64,000 nucleotides of DNA, from contig NZ_FYFA01000001.1 in assembly GCF_900188435.1 (NCBI RefSeq), forward strand, positions 620,001-684,000, in the 5' to 3' direction. The position numbers and the translations under genes are program-made. Under the pieces are notes generated by a model. The model was not told the origin of the DNA. It saw only the letters and a list, made by a program, of their open reading frames with translations, and ran no database searches. Source of the stretch: Marinobacter sp. es.048. GTDB lineage: Bacteria > Pseudomonadota > Gammaproteobacteria > Pseudomonadales > Oleiphilaceae. Shown piece by piece: positions 8,975 through 18,029 of the stretch (position 1 is the first letter of the stretch; each line of letters begins with the position of its first letter).

Positions 8975-8988
8975 TTGATTTAGCGCAA
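8975..8988. promoter_or_regulatory. Candidate FNR/ANR box upstream of ompW
   Basis: TTGATTTAGCGCAA matches the FNR/ANR consensus TTGAT-N4-ATCAA at eight of ten defined positions and is centred about 68 bases upstream of the ompW start. Anaerobic activation of ompW (E. coli) and oprG (Pseudomonas) by FNR/ANR is known; its use here is inference. Confidence 0.45.
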
Positions 8989-9080
8989 GAATGTCCGGGC
9001 AGGTGAGCGCGTTTGATCAGCGGATTGATTCAACTCAAAAAAACTGACGGTGATTCGATTGCTGCGGTTATTGCGAATAG

Positions 9081-9551
9081 TCAGGCCGAGTTCTTTTTGC
9101 GGACTGGCAGGCTCTCGTCCGGCACAAACACGTCCCGGATGGACAGGGCCTGGCCATCGGCGTCCTGGACTTCTACCGTGTGAATCGGGCGTCCCGTGGC
9201 GCGGTCGCGCAGGTCCAGCGGGGCCTCGTCCGGCGCAGGGTTCCATTTATCCCCCCACTGACGAAGGGCGATAACCACCGGGAAAAGATCCCGGCCTTTT
9301 TCGGTCAGGCGGTATTCGAAGCGTGACCCATGCTCGCCCACATCAACTTTGCGCAGTACCTTATTATCCACCAGCCGAGCCAGGCGATCACACAGGATAT
9401 TCTTGGCAATGCCCAGTTCCTGCTGGAAATCCACGAACCTGCGGGTGCCATACATGGCGTGCAGCACAATCAGGAGGGACCACCAGTCACCCACTTCATT
9501 GAGGGCGCGGGCGACGGAACAGCTGGAGTCATCAAAACGTTTTCTGGCCAT
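9081..9551 (-). CDS. HxlR family transcriptional regulator
   Basis: A 156-residue protein with an HxlR winged-helix domain over residues 10-105: ALNEVGDWWSLLIVLHAMYGTRRF, then the recognition-helix region (GIAKNILCDRLARLV) and the wing (RFEYRLTEKGRDLFPV). A Cys at position 11, just before the domain, is where redox- and quinone-sensing members such as YodB, HypR and QorR carry their reactive thiol. It diverges from an old-yellow-enzyme gene and the 90-bp gap carries regularly spaced direct repeats, so it most likely controls that reductase in response to electrophiles. The C-terminal 50 residues are poorly conserved in my recollection. Confidence 0.88.
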   Translation of the reverse strand: MARKRFDDSSCSVARALNEVGDWWSLLIVLHAMYGTRRFVDFQQELGIAKNILCDRLARLVDNKVLRKVDVGEHGSRFEYRLTEKGRDLFPVVIALRQWGDKWNPAPDEAPLDLRDRATGRPIHTVEVQDADGQALSIRDVFVPDESLPVRKKNSA

Positions 9552-9566
9552 GACCGGAGTGTACCG

Positions 9567-9632
9567 AATAGGGTTGCATTTTAAAACCAGATTTAATAGG
9601 GTTGCTTGACGAAACCAAATTAGTGAGGTTGC
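9567..9632. promoter_or_regulatory. Three direct repeats in the HxlR / OYE promoter
   Basis: AATAGGGTTGC occurs exactly at 9567-9577 and 9595-9605, 28 bases apart, and a shorter GGTTGC (within GAGGTTGC) follows at 9627-9632, 27 bases later. The last lies nine bases before the likely reductase start. B. subtilis HxlR is known to bind two direct repeats of about 25 bp, so these are good candidate operators. Confidence 0.55.
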
Positions 9633-9640
9633 ACACTACC

Positions 9641-10753
9641 ATGAGCATGAATCTTGGCCCGCTTTTCGAACCGTTTGAACTTCACAACCTCAAACTGCGA
9701 AACCGAGTGGCTATGGCGCCCATGACCCGTAACTTCTCGCCGGATGGTGTTCCGGGGGAGGACGTGGTGTCCTATTACCGTCGCCGGGCCGAGGCGGGTG
9801 TTGGCCTGATCATCACCGAAGGCACAACCGTTAATCACCCGGCCGCCAATGGTTATCCAAACGTTCCGGCGTTTCACGGGGCCGAGGCTCTTGAAGGCTG
9901 GAAACACGTTGTTGACGCCGTGCACGAGGCCGGTGGCGCGATTTTCCCGCAGCTCTGGCACGTGGGTTCCGTCAGGAAAGAGGGTACACCGCCGGACCCG
10001 TCGGTTCCCGGCTACAGTCCTTCCGGCCTGTTCGCTCCGGGCAAGCCCAATGGCAAGGCCATGAGCAAAGAAGATATCGAGGACGTTGTCACCGCTTTTG
10101 CTGATGCAGCCCAGGATGCCAAGGCCCTCGGTTTTGACGGTGTCGAGATCCATGGCGCTCATGGTTACCTGCTGGACCAGTTCCTGTGGGAAGGCACCAA
10201 CCAGCGCGATGATGAATACGGCGGCAGTCTGGAAAACCGCCTGCGTTGCGTGGTGGAAATCGTTGAAGCGGTGCGTCACCGGGTTGGCCCGGACTTCCCG
10301 ATCATGCTCAGATTCTCCCAGTGGAAGCAGCAGGATTACGAAGCCAAACTGGTTAGTAGCCCTGAGGAACTCGAACGATTCCTGAAGCCGCTGGTAGAAG
10401 CCGGTGTGGACATTTTCCATGCTTCCACCCGCCGTTTCTGGGAGCCAGAGTTTGAAGGCTCGGATCTGAATCTCGCAGGCTGGACCCAGAAGCTGTCCGG
10501 CAAGCCGACCATGTCCGTGGGCAGTGTAGGGCTGACGGAAGACTTTATCAGCGGCACCTTTGCCAGCAAGCAGGAAGCAGTTGAGAAAGCCGGCATCGAT
10601 GAGCTGGTGGAGCGGATGAATAGCCACGAGTTCGAGCTGATCGCCGTTGGCCGGGCCCTTTTGCAGGATCCCGAGTGGCTGATCAAGGTGAAAGAGGGCC
10701 GCCTGAACGAGGTAGAGTCCTTCGCCAAGAAGTCCCTCGCCAAACTTTATTGA
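9641..10753 (+). CDS. NADH:flavin oxidoreductase, old yellow enzyme family
   Basis: A 370-residue FMN-dependent TIM-barrel reductase. Visible features: the N-terminal phosphate/FMN block (KLRNRVAMAPMTRNFSPDG), GLIITEGT, the PQLWHVG strand, the substrate-binding HGAHGYLLDQFLW (His-x-x-His) and the EYGGSLENR segment. Such enzymes reduce activated C=C bonds, nitro compounds or quinones with NAD(P)H in the cytosol. I placed the start at 9641 (MSMNLGPLF); a start at 9602 would add 13 residues overlapping the promoter repeats. It is divergent from an HxlR regulator, the typical electrophile-response pairing. Substrate unknown. Confidence 0.9.
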   Translation: MSMNLGPLFEPFELHNLKLRNRVAMAPMTRNFSPDGVPGEDVVSYYRRRAEAGVGLIITEGTTVNHPAANGYPNVPAFHGAEALEGWKHVVDAVHEAGGAIFPQLWHVGSVRKEGTPPDPSVPGYSPSGLFAPGKPNGKAMSKEDIEDVVTAFADAAQDAKALGFDGVEIHGAHGYLLDQFLWEGTNQRDDEYGGSLENRLRCVVEIVEAVRHRVGPDFPIMLRFSQWKQQDYEAKLVSSPEELERFLKPLVEAGVDIFHASTRRFWEPEFEGSDLNLAGWTQKLSGKPTMSVGSVGLTEDFISGTFASKQEAVEKAGIDELVERMNSHEFELIAVGRALLQDPEWLIKVKEGRLNEVESFAKKSLAKLY

Positions 10754-10761
10754 TTTTCCCC

Positions 10762-10779
10762 TTCGATCGGACGATCGAA
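10762..10779. repeat. Perfect inverted repeat downstream of the OYE gene
   Basis: TTCGATCG / CGATCGAA separated by two bases, 8 bases after the reductase stop and just before the terminator. It may add a first hairpin to the terminator or be a protein site. Confidence 0.4.
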
Positions 10780-10783
10780 ACCT

Positions 10784-10815
10784 GCCGCAGCGTCTTCGGG
10801 CCTGCGGCTTTTTTT
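10784..10815 (+). terminator. Rho-independent terminator of the OYE gene
   Basis: Perfect 7-bp stem GCCGCAG / CTGCGGC with an 11-base loop, followed by seven T residues. Confidence 0.9.
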
Positions 10816-10870
10816 GTACCCCGAAACCTGTCGTCTTCGTAATCGCGTCTGAACAGAGGCACGTTATGAT

Positions 10871-10885
10871 GGGTGAAATTCACCC
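10871..10885. promoter_or_regulatory. Palindrome GGGTGAA-A-TTCACCC upstream of the BamE-like lipoprotein gene
   Basis: A perfect 7-1-7 palindrome 17 bases before the lipoprotein start, sitting between TATGAT (10865-10870) and TAGTAT (10886-10891), both possible -10 elements. It may be an operator or a 5' hairpin. Confidence 0.4.
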
Positions 10886-10902
10886 TAGTATGAGGGATCA
10901 GT

Positions 10903-11214
10903 ATGTCGATGATTGGTTCAGTTAAAACGCTGTGTGTGGCCCTGGTGATGGCAGCCATGGTGGGCTGTGCGACCGTCGGTAAAGACTTCGCTACCCACAA
11001 TGTGGACCAGATCCAGATTGGCGAAACCACGCGGGCCGATATCCAGGAGATGTTTGGCGAGCCGTGGCGCACCGGAATCGAGGATGGCAAACGCACCTGG
11101 ACTTACGGCAAGTACAAGTGGTCTGCCTTCGGTGATGCGGAAACCACCGACCTGGTGGTGCGGTTCAACCAGGACGGAACCGTATCGTCCTACGTGTACA
11201 ACACCACCGAATAA
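10903..11214 (+). CDS. BamE/SmpA-like outer membrane lipoprotein
   Basis: A 103-residue lipoprotein: hydrophobic signal with lipobox MVGC (Cys22), then a BamE/OmlA-like fold seen in the pattern IQIGETTRADIQEMFGEPW, a WTYGKYK strand and a closing VVRFNQDGTVSSY strand. It resembles BamE but is shorter and not next to bam genes, so it is more likely a paralogue of the wider SmpA/OmlA family than the assembly-complex subunit itself. The converging pntB gene starts its stop codon 30 bases later. Confidence 0.8.
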   Translation: MSMIGSVKTLCVALVMAAMVGCATVGKDFATHNVDQIQIGETTRADIQEMFGEPWRTGIEDGKRTWTYGKYKWSAFGDAETTDLVVRFNQDGTVSSYVYNTTE

Positions 11215-11232
11215 CTTCGCAAGTAAACAGGC

Positions 11233-11254
11233 GCGGGGCTGCCTTCAGCCCCGC
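11233..11254. terminator. GC-rich hairpin between the lipoprotein gene and pntB
   Basis: Perfect 9-bp stem GCGGGGCTG / CAGCCCCGC with a 4-base loop. It overlaps the last codons of pntB and lacks a clear T run on either strand, so termination is only likely. Confidence 0.45.
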
Positions 11255-12636
11255 AAGCCTCCTACCAGCTTATCGATGCTGTCCTTGGCATCGCCGAACA
11301 GCATCCGCGCGTTGTCCTTGAAGAACAGCGGGTTCTCAACGCCGGAATAACCGGTGGCCATGCCCCGCTTGAGGATAACCACCTGGTGGGCCTTCCAGAC
11401 CTCCAGCACCGGCATGCCGGCAATCGGGCTGCCCGGGTCTTCAGCCGCCGCCGGGTTCACCGTGTCGTTGGCACCGATGACCAGCACCACGTCGGTATCC
11501 GGGAAGTCGTCGTTGATCTCGTCCATTTCCAGCACGATGTCATAAGGGACATGGGCTTCTGCCAGCAGCACGTTCATATGCCCCGGCAGTCGACCAGCCA
11601 CCGGATGGATGCCGAAACGCACGTTTACGCCCCGATCCCGAAGTAGCTTGGTCATCTCGCTGACGCCATTCTGAGCCTGGGCCACTGCCATGCCGTAACC
11701 GGGCACGATGATGACCGACTGGGCGTTGCGCAGCTCTTCACAGACATCATCGACACTGGATTCGTGCACCGTCTGGTCGGCATCCGCGACCGCCGAGCTG
11801 CTGCTGGTCTGGCCGAAGCCACCAAGGATCACGCTGATGAATGACCGGTTCATGGCCTTGCACATGATGTAGCTGAGAATGGCACCGCTACTGCCCACCA
11901 GGGCACCAACGACAATCAGCAGATCATTGCCCAGCATGAAGCCGATGGAAGCGGCTGCCCATCCGGAGTAACTGTTCAGCATGGACACCACCACCGGCAT
12001 GTCGGCACCGCCGATGGCCATGATCAGGTGAATGCCGAGGACCGAAGCAATGATGGTCATCAGGATCAGGGCAACAATACCCAGGGCCATGCTTTCAGTG
12101 CCGAGGAACCACGCTCCGAGCAGGACGCACACAATGATCGCTGCCAGGTTCATCAGATGCCGGCCCGGCAGGGTCAGGGCCTTGCTGTCGATGCGACCAT
12201 CGAGTTTGCCGCAGGCCACCAGTGAACCGGTGAAGGTAATGGCACCTATGAAGATACCTACGAAGACTTCCACCAGTTTGATGGTGTGCTCGGCTCCGGA
12301 GGTTTCAATCAGCGGCTCGATGTAGCCTGAAAAGCCGACAAACACGGCTGCCGCGCCCACAAAACTGTGAAGCAGGGCCACCAGTTGCGGCATCTGGGTC
12401 ATTTCCACTTTGTTGGCGATGGCAATGCCGATGCCGGCACCCAGCAACACGGCAACCACGATCGAGACGATGCCGCCATCAACGCTGGCCAGGGTGGCTC
12501 CCACCGCGATGATAATGCCGGCGACCCCGTAGAGATTACCGCGCCGTGCCGATTCCTGGTGGCTGAGGCCACCGAGACTCAGAATAAACAAGATACTTGC
12601 GACCACGTAGGCCACGCTCACCAGTCCTGTGCTCAT
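11245..12636 (-). CDS. pntB: NAD(P) transhydrogenase subunit beta
   Basis: A 463-residue beta subunit with about eight to nine membrane helices over residues 1-260 and a C-terminal NADP(H)-binding domain ([52 protein letters not shown]). With PntA it couples hydride transfer from NADH to NADP+ to inward proton movement across the inner membrane. It starts 12 bases after pntA with a strong ribosome binding site (AGGAGG), so the two genes form one operon. Confidence 0.96.
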   Translation of the reverse strand: MSTGLVSVAYVVASILFILSLGGLSHQESARRGNLYGVAGIIIAVGATLASVDGGIVSIVVAVLLGAGIGIAIANKVEMTQMPQLVALLHSFVGAAAVFVGFSGYIEPLIETSGAEHTIKLVEVFVGIFIGAITFTGSLVACGKLDGRIDSKALTLPGRHLMNLAAIIVCVLLGAWFLGTESMALGIVALILMTIIASVLGIHLIMAIGGADMPVVVSMLNSYSGWAAASIGFMLGNDLLIVVGALVGSSGAILSYIMCKAMNRSFISVILGGFGQTSSSSAVADADQTVHESSVDDVCEELRNAQSVIIVPGYGMAVAQAQNGVSEMTKLLRDRGVNVRFGIHPVAGRLPGHMNVLLAEAHVPYDIVLEMDEINDDFPDTDVVLVIGANDTVNPAAAEDPGSPIAGMPVLEVWKAHQVVILKRGMATGYSGVENPLFFKDNARMLFGDAKDSIDKLVGGLRG

Positions 12637-12648
12637 ATCGGGCGCCTC

Positions 12649-14226
12649 CTACTTGCGGAACATTTTGAGCATGCGATGGGTGACCCGAAAGCCACCGCCC
12701 ACGTTGATGCTGGCTATCAGCACCGCGACAAAGGCCATGATGCCGACGGCTATATTCTCCGCCTGGGCCAGATGCAGAATGGCACCGATCACAATGATGC
12801 CGCTGATGGCGTTGGTAACGCTCATCAGGGGCGTATGCAGGGAAGGGGTGACATTCCAGATCACCTGCCAACCGATAAAGCAGGCCAGCACGAACACGGT
12901 GAAGTTTTGCAGGAAGCTCTCTGGCGCGTGGGCGCCGACTCCGTAGAGTGCCAGGGCCGTAACCACCAGAAGAACGCCTTTACCGATCAGGCTGCGGCGG
13001 TCTGCGTCTTTCTTGGCGGCGGCTTTTGCTTCGGCTGACGGCTCCTCGGTGCCCGGTGCGGGTTTGGGACTGACCGGCGATTCCGGTTTTGGTGGTGGCC
13101 AGGTGATGTCTTCCTCGTGCACCACCGTCAAGCCACGGATGACCTCGTCTTCCATATTGACGAGCGGCGTGCCGTCTTTCTCAGGTGTCAGCTCGGTGAG
13201 CAGATGCACCAGGTTTGTGGCGTACAGATCACTCGCCACCTTGGCCATCCGGCTGGGTAGATCGGTATAACCGATCAGGGTAACGCCATGATGATGAGCC
13301 ACCTTGCCGGGTTCGGTGAGTTCGCAGTTACCGCCCCGCTCGGAAGCCAGATCGACAATCACGCTACCGGGCTTCATGGATTTCACCATGGCAGCGGTGA
13401 TCAGTTTTGGTGCCGGTTTACCGGGAATCAGGGCGGTAGTGATGATGATATCCACTTCTTCCGCCTGCTCCGCAAACAGCGCCATCTCCGCCTTGATGAA
13501 CTCGTCGCTCATCTGTTTGGCGTAACCGCCGCTGCCGCTGCCATCCTCGTCATCGAAGTCCAGAACCAGGAACTCCGCCCCCATGCTCTCGACCTGTTCT
13601 TTCACCTCCAGACGCGTATCGAAAGCCCGAACGATGGCGCCCATGCTGTTGGCGGCGCCAATGGCCGCGAGGCCCGCCACCCCGGCACCGATCACCATGA
13701 TTTTTGCGGGTGGGACTTTGCCTGCGGCTGTGACCTGCCCGGTAAAGAAACGCCCGAAGTGATTCGCGGCCTCGATCACCGCCCGATAGCCGGCAATGTT
13801 GGCCATGGCACTCAGGGCGTCCATCTTCTGGGCGCGGCTGATGCGGGGCAGGCTATCGATGGCGAAAGACGTGATCTTTCTGGCAGCCAGCTTTTCGAGC
13901 AGTTCCGGACTCTGGGCCGGCCAGATATAGCTGACCAAAAATGCCCCTTCCTTCATCAGATCTGCTTCATGTTTGCCCAGTGCCGGATTCTCCATGGGCG
14001 CCCGGACCTTCAGGATAAAGTCGGCTTCTTTCCAGAGAGAGCCGGTGTCGGCTGCGATGGCGGCGCCCACCTTTTCATAGGCGGCATCGGAGTAGTTCGC
14101 CGCCTCGCCGGCGCCGCCTTCGACGACTACCTCGTAGCCAAGCCCGATTAATTTATGAACAGAGGGTGGCGTGGCGGCCACCCGCCTCTCGTCCTCAAAG
14201 ATTTCCTTGGGGATACCGATTTTCAT
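12649..14226 (-). CDS. pntA: NAD(P) transhydrogenase subunit alpha
   Basis: A 525-residue full-length alpha subunit. The N-terminus has the alanine-dehydrogenase-like domain ([20 protein letters not shown]) and NAD-binding segment ([17 protein letters not shown], then [17 protein letters not shown]). A Pro/Glu/Ala-rich linker near 390-410 leads to four C-terminal membrane helices. The single-chain form is like the E. coli enzyme rather than the split PntAA/PntAB form. A GGAGG lies before the start. Together with PntB it supplies NADPH. Confidence 0.96.
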   Translation of the reverse strand: MKIGIPKEIFEDERRVAATPPSVHKLIGLGYEVVVEGGAGEAANYSDAAYEKVGAAIAADTGSLWKEADFILKVRAPMENPALGKHEADLMKEGAFLVSYIWPAQSPELLEKLAARKITSFAIDSLPRISRAQKMDALSAMANIAGYRAVIEAANHFGRFFTGQVTAAGKVPPAKIMVIGAGVAGLAAIGAANSMGAIVRAFDTRLEVKEQVESMGAEFLVLDFDDEDGSGSGGYAKQMSDEFIKAEMALFAEQAEEVDIIITTALIPGKPAPKLITAAMVKSMKPGSVIVDLASERGGNCELTEPGKVAHHHGVTLIGYTDLPSRMAKVASDLYATNLVHLLTELTPEKDGTPLVNMEDEVIRGLTVVHEEDITWPPPKPESPVSPKPAPGTEEPSAEAKAAAKKDADRRSLIGKGVLLVVTALALYGVGAHAPESFLQNFTVFVLACFIGWQVIWNVTPSLHTPLMSVTNAISGIIVIGAILHLAQAENIAVGIMAFVAVLIASINVGGGFRVTHRMLKMFRK

Positions 14227-14317
14227 TATTGGTTTGCCTCCGGATTTCCCGATTAATCACTTGTTCTGGTTATTTACATACTAGTGCAGGTTGCCAGATC
14301 TGCCCGAAAAGGGTAAA

Positions 14318-14950
14318 TCAGCTCGGCCGAAGCGCGAGACGTTCGATCTCTGTCTGGGACAGGTGATCAAGCATCGCTCCCCTGAACTGCCGGTTGATGA
14401 AGTGCTCGGTTTCGGTCTGGATGGTTTCCCGCTGCGCAGGTTTCTCTATGTAATCCATGGCCCGGAACAGGATGTAGCGGATGGTCATGCGGGAGATTTC
14501 ATGAATGGTCTCGGGTGGCACAGCGCTTACCAGCTGCCGCTCGATAATATCTTCGGCCATTTCCCGGGTGCTGGCTGCAAGCTGGGATTCCAGCGCCCGG
14601 CGCAGCATCGGGGAAGGGCCGTGGAGTTCCCGGACGGCCACGGTGGTGGCTGCCGGATTGGCCAGGAAATAGCGGTACACAAACGCCACCGTGTCCCGAG
14701 AGGCCTGCTCGGAAGAATTCGCCATCTGCCGCAAATCCCGGACGCCAGCTTTCATCTCTTCGGCAATGTAACCCAGTACCGTCAGACCGAATTCATCCAG
14801 GCTCTTGAAGTGCCGGTAAAACGTATTCGGATTCAGCCCCGCTTCCCGGGCAAGTTCCCGCAGTCCCAGCGACGTCAGGCTCCGGGTTTCGGTAATCAGC
14901 CGAAGCGCAGCCTGGATGAGCTTCAGTTTTCCGCCGGTTATTGCGTTCAT
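14318..14950 (-). CDS. TetR/AcrR family regulator (FabR/DesT-like)
   Basis: A 210-residue repressor. Residues 5-60 form the TetR helix-turn-helix (SLGLRELAREAGLNPNTFYRHFKSLDEFGLTVL), which reads much like FabR/DesT regulators of lipid genes. The C-terminal ligand-binding domain is helical. The start at 14950 has GAGGAAAA upstream; an open frame running to 15088 only reads through the hairpin repeat and should not be annotated. It diverges from a flavin monooxygenase gene and probably controls it. Confidence 0.88.
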   Translation of the reverse strand: MNAITGGKLKLIQAALRLITETRSLTSLGLRELAREAGLNPNTFYRHFKSLDEFGLTVLGYIAEEMKAGVRDLRQMANSSEQASRDTVAFVYRYFLANPAATTVAVRELHGPSPMLRRALESQLAASTREMAEDIIERQLVSAVPPETIHEISRMTIRYILFRAMDYIEKPAQRETIQTETEHFINRQFRGAMLDHLSQTEIERLALRPS

Positions 14951-14972
14951 CTTTTCCTCTGTTTTGGAGGTA

Positions 14973-15080
14973 GGGCCATGTTGGCAGGCGTTCCGAAAAC
15001 CGCTGCAAGTACGTCCCTGTGCGCTTGCTCTCCGCCATCCTTGGCTCCGAGCATTTTCGGAACACCTGCCAACATGGCCC
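14973..15080 (-). repeat. Intergenic long-hairpin element, copy 1
   Basis: Outer stem of 27 bp with one mismatch (14973-14999 with 15054-15080). Read on the minus strand, the core carries the family marks: a GCC-AAGGAT-GGC hairpin, then CAAGCGCACAGGGACGTAC as the second hairpin, then CAGCGG leading into the closing TTTTCGG arm. It lies in the divergent gap between the TetR and monooxygenase genes. Confidence 0.85.
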
Positions 15081-15158
15081 CCGGACATTGGAACAAGCCT
15101 GCCGCCGGGGCCAAGTATCAGTCAACGTAGGCCATTTGCTGCTTCGTTGGTATGCAGC

Positions 15159-15190
15159 TGTCTACCCACCTGTGTATACATGTGTCTACC
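15159..15190. promoter_or_regulatory. Candidate operator/promoter of the flavin monooxygenase
   Basis: Direct repeats TGTCTACC at 15159-15166 and 15183-15190 flank the palindrome TGTATACA (15173-15180), which can also act as a -10 element. It lies 64 bases upstream of the monooxygenase start in the gap shared with the TetR gene. The rest of the 303-bp gap is hairpin copy 1. Confidence 0.4.
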
Positions 15191-15253
15191 GGCCATGATG
15201 ACCCGCCGGACAACAACAGACAAGGCCAGGCAGGCCAACGCAGGAGTGCAGCA

Positions 15254-16837
15254 ATGACACAGAACACACAGATCGCCATCATCGGCACCGGCTTCTCCGG
15301 CCTGGGCATGGCCATCAAACTCAAGGAAGCCGGTTACAACGACTTCGTGATCCTGGAGCAGAGCGACGACATTGGCGGCACCTGGCACCAGAACCACTAC
15401 CCCGGGTGTGCCTGTGATGTGCAGTCGGCGCTCTACTCCTTCTCCTTCGAACAGAACCCGAACTGGAGCCGGATGTATGCCCAGCAGCATGAGATCAAGG
15501 CCTACCTGAAGCACTGCGCCGAGAAATACGGGCTGATCGAGCATATCCGGCTAAACACCTATGTGGCCGGGGCGCGATTTGACGAGAACCACCAGCGGTG
15601 GACCCTTGAAACCTGCGATAGCCCGGCGCTGTGGGCTTACATGCAGGAGAACGGAGTGAAACCGGGTGAACGGTTGGATCGCACCGATAAAAGACTGCCG
15701 GAGTTCAGCTTGTTGACGGTGGACGTCCTGGTGTCCGGGATGGGGGGATTGAGCACGCCGGCCTATCCGGAGATCAAGGGGATTGAATCCTTCACTGGCA
15801 AACGTTTCCACTCCCAGGACTGGGACCATGACTACGATCTGCGCGGCAAGCGGGTGGCGGTGATCGGCACCGGTGCTTCGGCCATCCAGTTTGTTCCGGA
15901 GGTGGCGAAGCAGGCTGCAAGGCTGGACCTTTACCAGCGCACGCCGCCCTGGATTATGCCCAAGCCGGATCGGGCCATCCGGCCGCTGGAAAAGCGGCTG
16001 TTCCGGATGTTCCCGCAAACACTCAATGCCTTCCGGCAGAGTATTTACTGGTCGCTCGAGGCGCGGGTGCTGGGCTTTGTGGGTAACCCCCGTATTCTGA
16101 AGCTGGGTGAACTGCAGGCCCGCCGGCATATTCGCAGCCAGATTCCGGACAAGGCGCTGCGCAAAAAGGTCACCCCGGATTTTCATTTCGGCTGCAAGCG
16201 GGTGCTGATCTCCAACAACTACTATCCGGCGCTGGCACAGGATCATGTGGACGTTGTGACCGAGGGCATCCGTGAGGTCCAGGGCAACACCGTGATCGAC
16301 GGCCAGGGCAACGAGCGGCAGGTGGATTGCATCATCTACGGCACCGGTTTCAGGGCCCAGGACCCGATTCCCGCGGGCATGATCTTTGGGCGACATGGTC
16401 AGGATTTGCTGGATGCCTGGAAGGACGGCGCCGAAGCCTACAAAGGCACCACCCTCAGTGGCTTCCCGAATTTCTTAATGCTGATGGGACCGAACACCGG
16501 CCTCGGCCACAGCTCCATGGTGTATATGATTGAAAGTCAGATCCAGTATGTGCTGGATGCCCTCCAACAGATGCACCGGCAGCAATGGAGCAGCATGGAA
16601 GTGAAGCCGGACGCCCAGAGCCGCTACAACGCATCCATTCACGCGAAACTGGGCGACTCCGTGTGGCAAACCGGTTGTAAGAGTTGGTACGTCAACGAAA
16701 ACGGCAAGAACACGACGCTATGGCCGGGCTTTACCTGGCAATTTCGGCATCAGACACGGCGCTTCGACGCAGAGCAGTACCTTTGTAAAGGCACCAGTGA
16801 CAGTGTTGCAGGAGTCGATCCTGCCATGGCCCTCTAG
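15254..16837 (+). CDS. Flavin-containing monooxygenase, Baeyer-Villiger type
   Basis: A 527-residue enzyme with an N-terminal FAD Rossmann motif GTGFSG (11-16), the GGTWHQNHYPGCACD block, the Baeyer-Villiger fingerprint FTGKRFHSQDW (180-190) and a second NADPH-binding motif VIGTGASA (near 203-210). Such enzymes insert oxygen next to ketones or oxidise heteroatoms using NADPH. Residues 130-165 form an insert not usual in the family. The ATG at 15254 has AGGAG at good spacing; an upstream start at 15152 would run through the operator. Substrate unknown; control by the divergent TetR protein is likely. Confidence 0.9.
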   Translation: MTQNTQIAIIGTGFSGLGMAIKLKEAGYNDFVILEQSDDIGGTWHQNHYPGCACDVQSALYSFSFEQNPNWSRMYAQQHEIKAYLKHCAEKYGLIEHIRLNTYVAGARFDENHQRWTLETCDSPALWAYMQENGVKPGERLDRTDKRLPEFSLLTVDVLVSGMGGLSTPAYPEIKGIESFTGKRFHSQDWDHDYDLRGKRVAVIGTGASAIQFVPEVAKQAARLDLYQRTPPWIMPKPDRAIRPLEKRLFRMFPQTLNAFRQSIYWSLEARVLGFVGNPRILKLGELQARRHIRSQIPDKALRKKVTPDFHFGCKRVLISNNYYPALAQDHVDVVTEGIREVQGNTVIDGQGNERQVDCIIYGTGFRAQDPIPAGMIFGRHGQDLLDAWKDGAEAYKGTTLSGFPNFLMLMGPNTGLGHSSMVYMIESQIQYVLDALQQMHRQQWSSMEVKPDAQSRYNASIHAKLGDSVWQTGCKSWYVNENGKNTTLWPGFTWQFRHQTRRFDAEQYLCKGTSDSVAGVDPAMAL

Positions 16838-16953
16838 GATCGGATCAGCGGGGGCATTCAGCCGGCTTTTAACGGTGGATAAGTTGCGTTTTGGCCCGGA
16901 TGGCCAATACTTAAGGCAACGGTCTTGCCGCTCTCGGCCAAGGATGTCCCCCA

Positions 16954-18015
16954 ATGAAGCTGTTTCACTGCGGCCGATGCGCCAACCTGCTGTATTTCGA
17001 AAACAGCTGCTGTACCAGTTGCGGAGCAAGCCTTGGCTTCGCGCCGGATGTTATGGATCTGGTGGCGATCGACCCGAAGGGTAACGATACCTGGGAAGAG
17101 GTCACCGCTGGCGATCAATACCGTCTATGTAGCAACTACCAGAACCAGGGCGCCTGCAACTGGCTGGTGCCCGTCTCTGATTCACACGTCTTCTGTGTTG
17201 CCTGCCGTCTTAATCGCACCATTCCCGATCTGAGCACCTTCCAGAACCATGATCTGTGGGTGCGGCTGGAAAAAGAGAAACGTCGCCTGGTCTACTCACT
17301 GCTGCGCCTCAAGCTACCTTGCGAGCCCCGGCAGGAAGACCAATACGGCCTGAACTTCGATTTTCTGGCCGACCAGCCGGCCATGTTTGATGAACGCGCG
17401 AAGGTAAAAACCGGCCACGCCAATGGCGTGATCACCATGAACATTGCCGAGGCAGACCCGGTGGAACGGGAGCGGATGCGCAGCCAGATGGCCGAGCCCT
17501 ATCGCACTGTTTTGGGGCACTTCCGTCACGAATCGGGCCATTATTACTGGGATCTTCTGGTCCGGTCCGGGCCATGGCTTGGGCCGGTTCGGGAGATGTT
17601 TGGTGACGACACCAGGGACTACAGACAGGCCATGGACCAGCATTACCAGTATGGCCCGCCCGGTGACTGGCAGAGCTGGTACATCAGCGCCTATGCCAGC
17701 AGCCATGCCTGGGAAGATTGGGCCGAGACCTGGGCACATTACCTGCATATGGTGGATACATTAGAGACTGCCTGGCAGTTCGGGATGCGGGTGAACGCCC
17801 GGCAGCGCCCGGTAATGAATAGCGAACCAGACCCTGCGTTTGATCCCTACCAGGCCGACGATTTCGATGCACTGATCAAGCACTGGTTACCCCTGACGCT
17901 TGCGCTCAACAGCCTTAACCGAAGCATGGGGCATGACGATGCCTACCCCTTCGTGCTTGCGGCTCCCGTGGTGGAGAAGCTCCGCCTGGTACACCGAATA
18001 GCTCACGGTGGTTAA
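16954..18015 (+). CDS. Zinc-ribbon and putative zinc metallopeptidase, first gene of the amidoligase operon
   Basis: A 353-residue soluble protein. The N-terminus carries paired cysteines (Cys6/Cys9, Cys19/20/23, later Cys59/68 and Cys81/84) that look like one or two zinc ribbons. HESGH at 192-196 is a zincin-like HExxH motif, followed by YYWDLLV and an SHAWEDWAETWAHYLHM block that would supply further ligands. This matches the Pfam putative zinc-binding metallopeptidase family (PF15887). The stop overlaps an ATG of the next frame (TAATG), and the gene leads a run of ligase and transglutaminase genes, so it may process or remove their product. Its substrate is unknown. Confidence 0.85.
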   Translation: MKLFHCGRCANLLYFENSCCTSCGASLGFAPDVMDLVAIDPKGNDTWEEVTAGDQYRLCSNYQNQGACNWLVPVSDSHVFCVACRLNRTIPDLSTFQNHDLWVRLEKEKRRLVYSLLRLKLPCEPRQEDQYGLNFDFLADQPAMFDERAKVKTGHANGVITMNIAEADPVERERMRSQMAEPYRTVLGHFRHESGHYYWDLLVRSGPWLGPVREMFGDDTRDYRQAMDQHYQYGPPGDWQSWYISAYASSHAWEDWAETWAHYLHMVDTLETAWQFGMRVNARQRPVMNSEPDPAFDPYQADDFDALIKHWLPLTLALNSLNRSMGHDDAYPFVLAAPVVEKLRLVHRIAHGG

Positions 18016-18029
18016 TGAAAGGACCCCAA

